Below, piece after piece: positions 1 through 9,339 of a stretch of DNA of 64,000 nt (the first letter of the stretch is position 1; every line of letters starts with the position of its first letter). The notes under the pieces are model-generated. The model was not told the DNA's origin, made no database searches, and saw only the letters and a program-made list of their open reading frames with translations. The stretch covers positions 186,001 through 250,000 of the forward strand of contig CAWENQ010000002.1 of NCBI GenBank assembly GCA_963810485.1, given 5' to 3'. A program made the translations under genes and the position numbers. Source of the stretch: DATKFM01 sp963810485 (GTDB lineage: Bacteria; Pseudomonadota; Alphaproteobacteria; Dongiales; Dongiaceae).

Positions 1-1
1 G

Positions 2-280
2 CCGGGCAGCGAAGCCTATCCGCAGGCCGCGTTCTATTCCTACGCCTATCCCGCGCCTGACGGCTTCCGCGACCGGCCGGTGACGCCAGGCGCCGCATTC
101 GAAGCCAAGCTCGGCGAATTCATCCTGCCCTATGAGACGGTCCGCACCGCCGCAAATCCCGACGCGCTCCTGCTCGATTTCCTGTCCACCACCTACGATG
201 CCGCGGCCGATGCCGGGCGCTGGGACCGGGCGGCGTTGGAAGGCCCGATCGGGGCTCCGGGGAAGGTGCGGCGCGTATAG
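2..280 (+). CDS. DUF5996 family protein, C-terminal part
   Basis: The gene runs in from the left edge, so only the last 92 residues are visible, with no start codon. The segments FYSYAYPAPDGFRD, LGEFILPYE and TYDAAADAGRWDRAALE match my memory of the C-terminal half of DUF5996 proteins, a conserved bacterial family with no established function. The reading frame is open to the window edge and stops at TAG 278-280. It converges on the DapA-like gene, leaving a 34-base gap. No function is inferred beyond the family. Confidence 0.75.
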   Translation, partial: PGSEAYPQAAFYSYAYPAPDGFRDRPVTPGAAFEAKLGEFILPYETVRTAANPDALLLDFLSTTYDAAADAGRWDRAALEGPIGAPGKVRRV

Positions 281-314
281 GGTGGCGGCTGCGGCGCAAG
301 TCTCGCGGCGACGG

Positions 315-1254
315 CTACTCCGCCGCCAGCTTCATGGCCTGATTCTGCTCCCACAGCCGGCGCGCTTCGGTCTCGATTGCGCTCAAGACCTGGCCCCGCC
401 TCGATATTCGCCAGGAACGGCAGCAGCGGGCCGGTGTCGGCGATGCCGGCGGCGGCCACCGCGGCATGGAGGACGCGGAGCGGCGAATGCTTGTCGCGCA
501 GATCTTCCAGCGGCAGGAACAGAGCGCGGAGGCGTTCGGCTTCGCGGTCATCGCCGCGCTGGAGCGCGCGCAACAGCGCCGTCGACAGCCACGGCGCCAC
601 GCAGACGCTGCCGGAGGTGAAGGCAGCAAGGCGGAAGCGGCGCAGATGAATGATCGCCGGCCGTTCGCCGATGCCGCTGATCACGCGCTCGCGCGGCACG
701 ACATTCAACAGCTCATCGAGGAACGGGTCGACAGCGGGGTCCTTGCGCACGATGGCGTACTTGATCGCGCAGATCGCGCCGTCGGCCATCAGGCGGCCGA
801 GATCGGCGGCATCGACATAGCCGTCATCCTTCACATAGGCGATCAGCGGCTTGCCGTTGATATCCGCGAGCTTGCGGATGCCGGTCGCGACACCTGATGG
901 CGTCGCCGGGAAGCGGTGCGGCAGCAGCATCGCCGTGGGGAAAGCCTGGCCGCGCAGAAACGCGAGCTGGTCGCTGGCCTTCCCGTAGTCGCTGCCGACC
1001 GACGGGATGATCCAATCGCCCGACTGCGCGATGTCCTGCACAAGCTCGGCGAAACGCACGAACTCCGACGGCGCCATGTTGTAAAGATTGGCATTGCCGC
1101 CATACATAAAGGTCGACACGCCGCCCGCGCGCAGATGCGCCAGCAGGCGGATATTCTGCTCGCGGTCGATCGCGAAATCCGCCCGGCGGCAGAGCGGCGG
1201 CACCGACAGCACGGAACGCGTCAGGTCGGCGGTTTCGACGGCGGAGGTTTTCAT
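315..1254 (-). CDS. Dihydrodipicolinate synthase (DapA) family protein, frameshifted near its 3' end
   Basis: Class I aldolase/lyase of the DapA/N-acetylneuraminate lyase family, TIM barrel, cytosolic. The Schiff-base lysine lies in AICAIKYAIV and the catalytic tyrosine in PLIAYVKDD; FMYGGNANLYNM corresponds to the substrate-loop region. The frame breaks at a run of four C at 394-397. Removing one C continues NIEAG directly into QVLSAIETEARRLWEQNQ and the stop at 315-317, giving about 312 residues, the usual family length. Without the correction the frame reads on to 193 as unrelated sequence. ATG 1254 has a good ribosome site (GGGAGAGG). It is divergent from the RraA-like gene, so both may act on oxo-acid substrates; the true substrate is unknown. 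Confidence 0.82.
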
Positions 1255-1405
1255 CGGCGACCTCTCCCGGGGTCTCGGTATGGCGGGTTTCCTTATCTAC
1301 ACGTCATTGCACATTCCGCACAATCTCTGACGCTCTTGCGCCGCTTGCCTGACGCCGGTCATAAGTGCGTGCAACTTCACGACCGTCGCTTGAATGAGGG
1401 AACCC

Positions 1406-2074
1406 ATGCCCACCCGCCTCGAAAAGCCCCGCAACGCTCGCCTGCCCGCCGACCTGATCGACCGATGGCGCGCCGTTCCCGCGGCCGTAGCGGCGGATCA
1501 TCTGGGTGGCACGGCGCATGCCGATGCGCGGATACGGCCGCTGCGGCCCTTTGCAGCGGGCACACGGCTCACCGGCAGCGCGGTGACCGCATGGTGCGAG
1601 CCTGCGGACTACGGGCCGGTGCATCACGCGATCGACGTGGCGGGGGCCAGCGATATCATCGTGGTCGCAGCCGCCGGACGGCGCGATGCCGCGATGATCG
1701 GCGAGCTGTTGTCGTCGGCAGCGCGACTCAAGGGCATCGCCGGCGTCGTCGTGGACGGCGCGGTGCGCGACACCGGCACGCTGGCGCAATGGCCGGACTT
1801 CGTCGTCTTCTCCCGCTGGATCACGCCCCGCGGTCCCTCCTCGATGGAGCGCGGCGTGGTCAACGGCCTGATCGTGTTCGGCGGGGTACCCGTCTCGCCC
1901 CACGACCTGGTGATCGGCGACGATGACGGCCTCGTCTTCGTGCCCCATGCCGCCGCCGAAACAGCGCTCACGCCCTGCCTGGCGCGGGTCGCGGCGGAAG
2001 CCGGCTGGGAGGCCGCCCTCGCCAGCGGCAAGTCGACGATCGAGGTCTTCAGCGTTCCGGCCGCGGCAAAGTGA
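1406..2074 (+). CDS. RraA family protein / HMG aldolase-like
   Basis: Member of the RraA/dimethylmenaquinone-methyltransferase-like fold that includes 4-hydroxy-4-methyl-2-oxoglutarate aldolases, which cleave oxo-acids using a divalent metal. The stretch GIAGVVVDGAVRDTGTLAQW carries the conserved G-x-V-x-D-G-x-x-R-D metal/substrate motif. GDDDGLVFVP near the C-terminus is also typical. I chose ATG 1406 because GAGGG lies just upstream; an ATG at 1394 would add four residues. About 222 residues, normal length. It is divergently transcribed from the DapA-like aldolase, which suggests a small oxo-acid catabolic unit, but no substrate can be named. Confidence 0.82.
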   Translation: MPTRLEKPRNARLPADLIDRWRAVPAAVAADHLGGTAHADARIRPLRPFAAGTRLTGSAVTAWCEPADYGPVHHAIDVAGASDIIVVAAAGRRDAAMIGELLSSAARLKGIAGVVVDGAVRDTGTLAQWPDFVVFSRWITPRGPSSMERGVVNGLIVFGGVPVSPHDLVIGDDDGLVFVPHAAAETALTPCLARVAAEAGWEAALASGKSTIEVFSVPAAAK

Positions 2075-2147
2075 CAGGGTGGCAGGTGAAATATCGTAAT
2101 ATATTGATATAATTACATAAATTATTATCCTGTCTAGAGTTGGGTCA

Positions 2148-2164
2148 TATATCGGGTTGATATA
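2148..2164. promoter_or_regulatory. PadR operator, distal copy
   Basis: Perfect inverted repeat TATATC-N5-GATATA (spacer GGGTT) in the AT-rich region before the padR gene. Its centre is 31 bases from that of the second copy, about three helical turns. The match to PadR control is inferred from position and symmetry. Confidence 0.7.
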
Positions 2165-2178
2165 CGCCTTGGCGCACT

Positions 2179-2195
2179 TATATCGGCTCGATATA
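2179..2195. promoter_or_regulatory. PadR operator, proximal copy
   Basis: Second perfect TATATC-N5-GATATA repeat (spacer GGCTC), ending 29 bases before the padR start codon. Same arms and spacing as the copy at 2148-2164. A TATAAT hexamer at 2108-2113 lies upstream in the same AT-rich stretch and may be part of the promoter. Confidence 0.72.
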
Positions 2196-2224
2196 GTGCC
2201 GCCCGAACTCCTGAGAGGTGACCT

Positions 2225-2779
2225 ATGGATGCGAGAACCCTGTGCCTGGGCGCGCTAGAGCTTGGCGATGCGACCGGTTATGAGATCAAGAAGCTCTATG
2301 AAGAAGGCGATCTCAGCCATTTCTACGCCGTCGGCTTCGGCTCGATCTATCCGGCGCTGACGCGGCTGGTGGAAGATGGCCTGGCGGAATGCTCCGACCA
2401 GCCGCAGGCCAAGCGCCCGGACAAGAAGATCTACCGCATCACGCCAAAGGGCCGCCGGGAACTGATCCGTTCATTGGCGGTTCAGCCGGGGCCGGACAAG
2501 ATCCGCTCCGAACTCTGCTTCCTGCTGCTGTTCGCCAACCTGCTGCCGGCCGCGCGCATCGACAAGCTGATCGAGGATCGCATTGCCTGGTACCGGGAGC
2601 AGATGGCGGAGATCGATAATTGCGAGATCGAGAATCCCGATGCGAACGCCAGCGCGCGCTTCCTCGGCGGCCTCGGCCACGCGATCTACAAGGCGGCCGC
2701 CGACTTCATGGCCGCGCACAAGAGCGAAATCATTGCCGCTGCCAAGGCTCAGCCAGGCACGGCGCGCGCCGCGGAGTGA
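2225..2779 (+). CDS. PadR family transcriptional regulator
   Basis: A 184-residue winged-helix repressor of the PadR family (type with a C-terminal helical dimerisation domain). The N-terminal part reads LCLGALELGDATGYEIKKL, followed by GSIYPALTRLVEDGL, the recognition helix region, and KIYRITPKGRRELIR, the wing. The C-terminal half is helical (IDKLIEDRIAWYREQMAEI). GAGAGG precedes ATG 2225. It is the first gene of a set with an RND adaptor (34-base gap) and pump. Two palindromes lie immediately upstream, so it probably represses its own operon until a toxic ligand binds. Confidence 0.93.
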   Translation: MDARTLCLGALELGDATGYEIKKLYEEGDLSHFYAVGFGSIYPALTRLVEDGLAECSDQPQAKRPDKKIYRITPKGRRELIRSLAVQPGPDKIRSELCFLLLFANLLPAARIDKLIEDRIAWYREQMAEIDNCEIENPDANASARFLGGLGHAIYKAAADFMAAHKSEIIAAAKAQPGTARAAE

Positions 2780-2812
2780 CCGGGCGCCGGTGAAATTGAT
2801 GGTGATGGGAAC

Positions 2813-3892
2813 ATGAAGACCTCCTACTACGTTGCCGCGGCTGTCGCACTTGTTGCCGGCGGCTGGGTATTGTCGGGCCAGTTCCATGAGGCGCCGGCAA
2901 CCGAGGGCGGCGAAACGGCGCAGACAGCCCAGGAAGTGGCGCTGCCGACTGTGCGCGTGCGCGAGCAGACGGCGAAGCCACGATCGGTGGAGATCATCCT
3001 GCGCGGCCGCACCGAAGCGGTGCGGCATGTCGAAGTGCGCGCGGAAACCAAGGGCAAGGTGATCGAAGTGCTGGCTGACAAGGGCAGCATCGTCGAGGAC
3101 GGCGCGCTGCTGGCGCGGATCTCGGACGATGACCGCCAGGCCAGGCTGCAGCAGTCCAAGGCCCTCTTGGCGCAGCGCGAGGTCGAATACAACGCCGCCT
3201 CCAAACTGTCGAAGCAGGGCTTCAAGTCGGACATGGCGACGGCCGAAGCCATGGCCAAGCTCGAGGAAGCGAGGGCCCTGGTCGTCAGCATGGAAAACGA
3301 TATCGCCCACACCTCCATCCATGCGCCGTTCCGCGGCTATGTGGAGGAGCGGGCGGCGGAGATCGGCGACTTCCTCAATGTCGGCGATCCCGTGGCCACG
3401 GTGGTGGATCTCGATCCCATCCTCATCATCGGCCAGGTGACGGAGCGCGACGTGCCATCTCTGAAGGTGGGGATGGCCGGCTCGGCGCGGCTGATCACCG
3501 GCGACGTGCTGCAGGGCAAGATCCGCTTCATCGGCAGCACGGCCGACGAGCAGACCCGCACCTTCCGCGTCGAGCTTGAAGTACCGAACGCAGACAAGCG
3601 CATCATCCAGGGCCTGTCGACCGAGCTGCGCCTGCCGGTCGCCGATCTGCCGGCCCATCTGGTGTCGCCGGCCATCCTCACTCTGGCCGATAACGGCGAT
3701 ATCGGCGTGAAGACGCTGAACGCCGAGAACATCGTGGAGTTCCATCCCGTGACCATCGTCGCCGACGGGCCTGACGGGATCTGGCTCGCCGGCCTGCCGG
3801 AGAAAGTCACCTTCATCACCGTCGGCCAGGAATTCGTCCAGCCCGGCCAGAAAGTGCAGCCGGTGCCGGAGACCGGAGCGTCGGGCACATGA
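2813..3892 (+). CDS. RND efflux periplasmic adaptor subunit (HlyD/MFP family)
   Basis: Membrane-fusion protein that bridges the inner-membrane RND pump to an outer-membrane channel. The N-terminus has a hydrophobic anchor/signal segment (YYVAAAVALVAGGWVLSG). A biotinyl-lipoyl half-motif follows (VEVRAETKGKVIEVLADKGSIVEDGALLARI), then a helical hairpin around QARLQQSKALLAQREVEY, the second lipoyl half (IHAPFRGYVEER) and a beta-barrel domain. 359 residues, normal for the family. The last four bases (ATGA) overlap the start of the pump gene. Regulation is expected from the PadR operators upstream of the operon. Confidence 0.93.
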   Translation: MKTSYYVAAAVALVAGGWVLSGQFHEAPATEGGETAQTAQEVALPTVRVREQTAKPRSVEIILRGRTEAVRHVEVRAETKGKVIEVLADKGSIVEDGALLARISDDDRQARLQQSKALLAQREVEYNAASKLSKQGFKSDMATAEAMAKLEEARALVVSMENDIAHTSIHAPFRGYVEERAAEIGDFLNVGDPVATVVDLDPILIIGQVTERDVPSLKVGMAGSARLITGDVLQGKIRFIGSTADEQTRTFRVELEVPNADKRIIQGLSTELRLPVADLPAHLVSPAILTLADNGDIGVKTLNAENIVEFHPVTIVADGPDGIWLAGLPEKVTFITVGQEFVQPGQKVQPVPETGASGT

Positions 3893-6800
3893 ACGCGATC
3901 ATCGATTTCGCGCTCCATCACTCGCGCACTATCCTCTCGGCGCTGGTGCTGCTGGTCATTGCGGGCACCGTTTCCTATATCGGCCTGCCGAAGGAGTCCG
4001 ATCCCAACATCAGCCTGCCGGTGATGTATGTACGGCTGAGCCTGGAGGGCATCTCGCCGGAGGATTCCGAACGCCTGCTGCTGCGCCCGATGGAGCAGGA
4101 GCTGCGCTCCATCGAAGGCATCAAGGAGATGAAGTCGATCGGCTATCAGGGCGGCGGCTCGGTGGTGCTGGAATTCGACGCCGGCTTCGATGCACAGAAG
4201 GCGCTCAACGACGTCCGCAACAAGGTCGACATCGCCAAGGCCGAATTGCCCGACGACGCCGACGAACCCTCCGTGCATGAGGTCAATTTCAGCCTGTTCC
4301 CCGTGCTGATCGTCAGCCTGTCGGGCGACGTGCCCGAGCGCACGCTGCAGCAGCTCGCGCGCGACCTGCGCGACAAGATCGAGGGCATCGACAGCGTGCT
4401 GGAGGCCAAGATCTCCGGCAGCCGGGAAGACCTGGTGGAGATGGTCATCGATCCCCTGCGGCTGGAGAGCTATGGCCTCAATGCCGACGATGTCGGCCTC
4501 TTGATCGGCCGCAGCAACCGGCTGGTGGCCGCGGGCACCATGGACAGCGCGCAAGGACGCTTCTCCATCAATGTGCCCGGCCTGTTCGAGAATGCCGAAG
4601 ACATCCTGAACATGCCGCTGAAGGTGAACGGCGACGCGGTCGTGCGCATCCGCGATGTCGCGACCCTGCGCCAGACCTACAAGGACGCCGAGAGCTACGC
4701 CCGCATCAACGGCCATCCGGCCGTCGCGCTCGAAGTGTCCAAGCGCACGGGCGAGAACATCATCGACACGGTGGAGAAGATCCGCACCGTGGTGGAAGCC
4801 GAGCGTGTCGCGCAGCATTGGCCGGCGCAGATCCAGGTGACCTATTCGGGCGACCGCTCGAATGACATCAAGGATATGCTCAACGAGCTGCAGAGCAGCC
4901 TGATCTTCGCCATCCTGCTGGTCATGATCGTCATCATCGGCGCACTTGGCTTTCGCGGCGGCATGCTGGTGGGCGTCGCCATCCCTTCCTCCTTCCTGAT
5001 CGGCATCCTGGCGCTGGCGCTGTCGGGCCTGACCATCAACGTGGTCGTGCTGTTCAGCCTGATCCTGGCCGCCGGCATGCTGGTGGATGGCGCGATCGTG
5101 CTGGTGGAGTACGCCGACCGCAAGATGATCGAGGGCCTGCCGAAGCTGGACGCCTACCGCGCCGCGGCCCGCGCCATGGCCTGGCCGATCACCAGCTCGC
5201 TGTCGGTCACCATCGTCGTGTTCCTGCCCCTGATCTTCTGGCCCGGCGTGGTCGGCGAGTTCATGAAATACCTGCCGATCACCCTGACGGCGACGCTGCT
5301 GGCCTCGCTGCTGGTGGCCATGGTGTTCACGCCGGTGCTGGGTTCGCGTATTCGGCAAGGCGCGGCGCGACGGCGATCACGACGTCATGCTGACCCTGGA
5401 ACAGGGCCATGTCGACGACCTCAGGAAGATGCCCGGTTCGATCGGGCAATACGTCCGCCTGGTCGATTGGGCGATCGACCGCCCTGTGAGAATCCTGCTG
5501 TCGGGTGTCGGCTTCCTGATCGCGGTTTATGTCGCCTATTTCATGTTCGGCAAGGGCGTCGAGTTTTTCCCGGAGGTAGAGCCGCAGACATCGCTGCTGC
5601 AGATCCATGGCCGCGGCAACCTGTCGATCGACGAGCGCGACAAGCTGGTGCGCGAGGTCGAGGGCAAGATCCTGGCCATGCAGGCCGAGCACCATGAATT
5701 CAAGACCGTCTATGCCGTGACCCAGGCCGCCGCCGGCAATGTCAGCGGCCAGGACCTGCCGGAAGACGCGATCGGCACCATCAATATCGAGTTCGCCAAA
5801 TGGAACCAGCGCCGGCCGGCCGACGAGATCATCGCCGAGATCTTCGAGCGCACCGAGGGCTTGGCGGGCATCCATGTGGAGGCGCGCAATGAGGAAGCCG
5901 GCCCGCCGACCGGCAAGCCCGTCGATGTGCAGTTCACCTCCCGCGATCCCTCACTGCTCGAACCCGCCGTCGCCGCGCTGCGCGCCCACCTGGACAAGAT
6001 GGACGGCCTGATGGGCGTCGAAGACACGCGGGCGATCCCGGGCATCGAATGGCAGATCGACGTCGACCGCGCCCAGGCCGCGCGCTATGGCATCGACGTC
6101 ACCAGCGTCGGCAACACGATCCAGCTTGTCACCCGCGGCCTCAAATTCGGCGACTACCGGCCGGATGAGAGCGACGACGAGATCGACATCGTCGCCCGCT
6201 TCCCCGACGAGTACCGCAATATCGACGAACTGGACCGCTTGCGCGTGACCACGGCCCAGGGCCAGGTGCCGATCAGCAACTTCGTCCATCGCCTGGCCAA
6301 GCCGAAGGTGAACACGATCACCCGCATCGACGGCCAGCGTGCGCTGAATGTGCGGGCCGATGTCCTGCCCGGCGTGCTGGCCGACGACAAGATCCAGGAA
6401 GTCCGCGCCTGGATCGCCGCCGCTGACATCGATCCGCGCATCACTGTGGAATTCAAGGGTCAGGACGAAGAGCAGACCGCGGCCATGGTCTTCCTGATGA
6501 AGGCCTTCGGCATCGCCATGTTCCTGATGTTCATCATCCTGATCACCCAGTTCAACAGTTTCTTCAGCAGCTTTGTGATTTTGTTCGCGGTCGTGATGTC
6601 GACCATCGGCGTGCTGATCGGCCTGATGATCACCGGCCAGCCCTTCGGCATCGTCATGAGCGGCATCGGCGTCATCGCGCTCGCCGGTATCGTGGTGAAC
6701 CACAACATCATCCTGGTGGGCACCGCCGACCGGATGGGCGGCAGTGCGGATTCCCGCCGCGAGGCGATCCTGCGCACCTGCGCCCAGCGGCTGCGGCCGG

Positions 6801-7132
6801 TGCTGCTGACCACGATCACCGCCATCCTCGGCCTGCTGCCGATGGTGCTACGCGTCAACATCGATTTCATCACCCGCGAGGTCACCGTCGGCGCGCCCTC
6901 GACCCAATGGTGGACGCAGCTTTCCACCGGCATCGTCTTCGGCCTGGCTTTCGCCACCGTGCTGACATTGATCCTGACGCCCTGCGCCTTGATGATGCGG
7001 GCCAACATCGCGCTGTGGCGGACAACGCGGCAGGCAAGACGGGAGGCAAGGATGTCGGGCGCGCTGGCGCCGTCACCGACGCCGCTGCTGACGCACGCCG
7101 CCAACAGCAGCCAGCCGAAAGCGGCCGAGTAG
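3889..7132 (+). CDS. RND efflux pump permease subunit, single-base frameshift at about 5347
   Basis: Proton-driven inner-membrane exporter (AcrB/MexF superfamily). The first 485 residues include TM1 (HHSRTILSALVLLVIAGTVSYI), the porter domain and the TM2-6 block with GMLVDGAIVLVEYADRK, carrying the paired Asp of the proton relay. The frame breaks after VFTPVLGS. Removing the C at about 5347 gives VFGKARRDGDHDVMLTLEQG and continues through the second half (GIVVNHNIILVGTAD) to TAG 7132. Corrected length is about 1080 residues, right for the family. No outer-membrane channel gene lies nearby, so the pump probably uses one encoded elsewhere. Substrate unknown. Confidence 0.9.
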
Positions 7133-7137
7133 ATCCG

Positions 7138-7746
7138 TCAGCCGCGCGTCAACAGGCGCCAGGCGGTCGCCGCGCGAAAGGCCGTGGTGATCCAGCAGAG
7201 CGCGCCGAACAGATACGCCAGGGCCGCGAAGCTGCCGGGGAACAGGCAGACGGCGACAAAGCACAGAATCGTCTCCGTGCCCTCGGTGAGGCCGCCGAGA
7301 TAGAAGATCGACTTTGGCCCGTGGCGCGCGCTCTCCATGCCGCGCTTGGCGGCGATCGCGGCATAGGCGAGGAACGATGACCCCGTGCCGACGAAGGAGA
7401 AGATCAGGAACGCCGCCGCCGCGCCGTTCTCCGGCCGCGCCAGTGCAAATCCCAACGGCACCGCGGCGTAGAAAATAAAATCGCAGAGGATGTCCAGATA
7501 GCCGCCGAGATCGGTCGCCCCCTGCCGCCGCGCAATAGCGCCGTCGACGCCATCGGCCACGCGATTGAGCAGGATCAGCAGCAAGGCGATCAGATACCAC
7601 TCCGCTGCCAGGGCCGGGACCGCCAGCAGGCCAACCGCAAAGCCGATCAGCGTTACTGAGTTGGCGGAGAAACCCGCGGCAATGATCCGGTCCGCCAGCC
7701 TGGCCAGCGGCGGATCGATCAGCGGTCGGATGGCCGCGTCGAACAT
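7138..7746 (-). CDS. CDP-alcohol phosphatidyltransferase family protein
   Basis: Integral membrane enzyme that transfers a phosphatidyl group from a CDP-alcohol to an acceptor alcohol. The family motif D-G-x2-A-R-x8-G-x3-D-x3-D is complete in DGAIARRQGATDLGGYLDIL followed by CD. Several hydrophobic segments follow. 202 residues. It is the last gene of psd-pssA-this gene, 16 bases after pssA. As a second CDP-alcohol transferase beside pssA it may make a different head group; the acceptor cannot be told from sequence. Confidence 0.88.
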   Translation of the reverse strand: MFDAAIRPLIDPPLARLADRIIAAGFSANSVTLIGFAVGLLAVPALAAEWYLIALLLILLNRVADGVDGAIARRQGATDLGGYLDILCDFIFYAAVPLGFALARPENGAAAAFLIFSFVGTGSSFLAYAAIAAKRGMESARHGPKSIFYLGGLTEGTETILCFVAVCLFPGSFAALAYLFGALCWITTAFRAATAWRLLTRG

Positions 7747-7762
7747 GCGGCGCGGCGGCCGC

Positions 7763-8569
7763 TCACTCGGCCGGCGTATCCCGCGGCACGCCGGCTTCGG
7801 CGCTGCCGGCAGCCGGTTGTTGCGCCATCAGCCGCCGGTGGGCGACGACGGCTATGGGCATCGAGCCAATATAGACCGCGCCCACAGCCAACAGCGTGAT
7901 CCAGGGAATACTTACCAGGGTCGCCGCCAGCAGCCCGAACACCAGCAGCGCCGCCATGACATGGTGGTGTGGAATGCGGATCCGCTTGATCGAATAGGTG
8001 GGCAGGCGGCTGACCATCAGCAGCGCCACCAGCAGCTCGACGCCGCCGACAAAAAGCGGGTGGTCGAGATAGCCCGGCCCGAGTTCGAACGTGGCCATGA
8101 CCGGGATCAACGCCAGGCCGGCGCCTGCCGGCGCCGGAACGCCGACAAAGAAGCGGCTGGTCCAGGCCGGCAGATCGGTATTGTCCAGCTTCGTGTTGAA
8201 GCGCGCCAGCCGGAGCGCGCAGCAGACGGCGAAAGCCATCGTCACCGCCCAGCCCAGGCCTTTCAGATCCGACAACTGCCATTGATAGAGCAGCAACGCG
8301 GGCGCTACGCCGAAGCTGATGAAGTCGGACAGCGAGTCCAATTCGGCGCCGAACTTGCTCTGCCCGTTCAGCAAGCGGGCGATGCGGCCATCCAGGCCAT
8401 CGAGCACGCCGGCCGCGACGATGGCGATGACGGCAGGTTCCCAGCGCCCCTGCAACGCGTACAGCATGGATGTCAGCCCGGCGCAGAGGGCCATCACCGT
8501 CAGCATGTTCGGGATCAGCCGGTTGATCGACTGATCGCGCAATCTCGGAGGACGTTCGCGTTCAATCAT
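7763..8569 (-). CDS. pssA: CDP-diacylglycerol-serine O-phosphatidyltransferase
   Basis: Makes phosphatidylserine from CDP-diacylglycerol and L-serine, the first step toward phosphatidylethanolamine, in the inner membrane. The CDP-alcohol motif is complete: DGLDGRIARLLNGQSKFGAE followed by LDSLSD. The surrounding segments are hydrophobic (LTVMALCAGLTSMLYAL, FISFGVAPALLLYQW), as in type II (Bacillus-like) PssA. 268 residues. Its start overlaps the psd stop by four bases (8566-8569), so the two steps of PE synthesis are translationally coupled. Confidence 0.94.
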   Translation of the reverse strand: MIERERPPRLRDQSINRLIPNMLTVMALCAGLTSMLYALQGRWEPAVIAIVAAGVLDGLDGRIARLLNGQSKFGAELDSLSDFISFGVAPALLLYQWQLSDLKGLGWAVTMAFAVCCALRLARFNTKLDNTDLPAWTSRFFVGVPAPAGAGLALIPVMATFELGPGYLDHPLFVGGVELLVALLMVSRLPTYSIKRIRIPHHHVMAALLVFGLLAATLVSIPWITLLAVGAVYIGSMPIAVVAHRRLMAQQPAAGSAEAGVPRDTPAE

Positions 8570-9267
8570 CGGGTCTCTCCCCGTCTTTGGGTTTCGCCGG
8601 ATACCAGATCGGCGATCACGGTTTCGCCGGCCACGGCGCGCTGCCCGACGATGGCCAGCGGCGTCACGCCGTCGGGCAGATAGACATCGACGCGGCTGCC
8701 GAAGCGGATCAGGCCGAAGCGCTCGCCCGCCTGCAGCGTGCCGCCCTGCTTGACGGCGCTGCGGATGCGGCGCGCCACCAGCCCGGCGATCTGCACCACC
8801 ACCAGTTCGCGTCCGTCGGAGGTACGCAGCCGCAGCGCGTTCCGCTCGTTCTCCTCGCTCGCCTTGTCCAGCGACGCATTGAAGAACTTGCCGGGGCGAT
8901 AGGCAATGCCCGCCACCTCGGCGTCAACGGGCGACCGGTTCACATGCACGTCGAACACATTCATGAAGATACTAACGCGGGTCAGCGCCCGCCGCTCCAT
9001 TCCCAGTTCCGGCGGCGGCTCCGCCGGACCGATTGCCTGGACCACACCGTCGGCGGGGCTGATCACCAGTCCCGGACGCACCGGCGTCACCCGCGGCGGA
9101 TCCCGGAAGAAGTAGATGCACCAGGCCGTCAGCCCCGCGCCGATCCAGCCGAGCGGCTGGGCGACCAGCGCCAGACCCACGGCGACCACGGCGAAGATGC
9201 CCACGAACTTCCATCCGTCGGGATGGATCGGCACGATCACCGAACGCAGCATCGCCGGGAGGGACAT
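8566..9267 (-). CDS. psd: Phosphatidylserine decarboxylase proenzyme (short form)
   Basis: Pyruvoyl enzyme that converts phosphatidylserine to phosphatidylethanolamine. The self-cleavage site is the Gly-Ser in GLIRFGSRVDVYLP, where Ser becomes the pyruvoyl group of the alpha chain. FMNVFDVHVNRSP is the conserved beta-chain motif with the catalytic histidine. 233 residues identifies it as the short Psd class common in Alphaproteobacteria. An N-terminal hydrophobic pair of helices anchors it to the membrane. First gene of the psd-pssA-CDP-alcohol transferase operon. Confidence 0.95.
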   Translation of the reverse strand: MSLPAMLRSVIVPIHPDGWKFVGIFAVVAVGLALVAQPLGWIGAGLTAWCIYFFRDPPRVTPVRPGLVISPADGVVQAIGPAEPPPELGMERRALTRVSIFMNVFDVHVNRSPVDAEVAGIAYRPGKFFNASLDKASEENERNALRLRTSDGRELVVVQIAGLVARRIRSAVKQGGTLQAGERFGLIRFGSRVDVYLPDGVTPLAIVGQRAVAGETVIADLVSGETQRRGETR

Positions 9268-9339
9268 CCGTCAATTCCTGATCGCACAATTATGGTCAAT
9301 GACCCGTTAACGCCGCGACCATAGGCGTGGGGCGGCCTG

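Noticed and set aside
3337..5358. 673-codon open frame on the minus strand
   Set aside because: Antisense to the RND adaptor and pump; its His/Gln/Asp-rich low-complexity translation is a shadow of their codon use.
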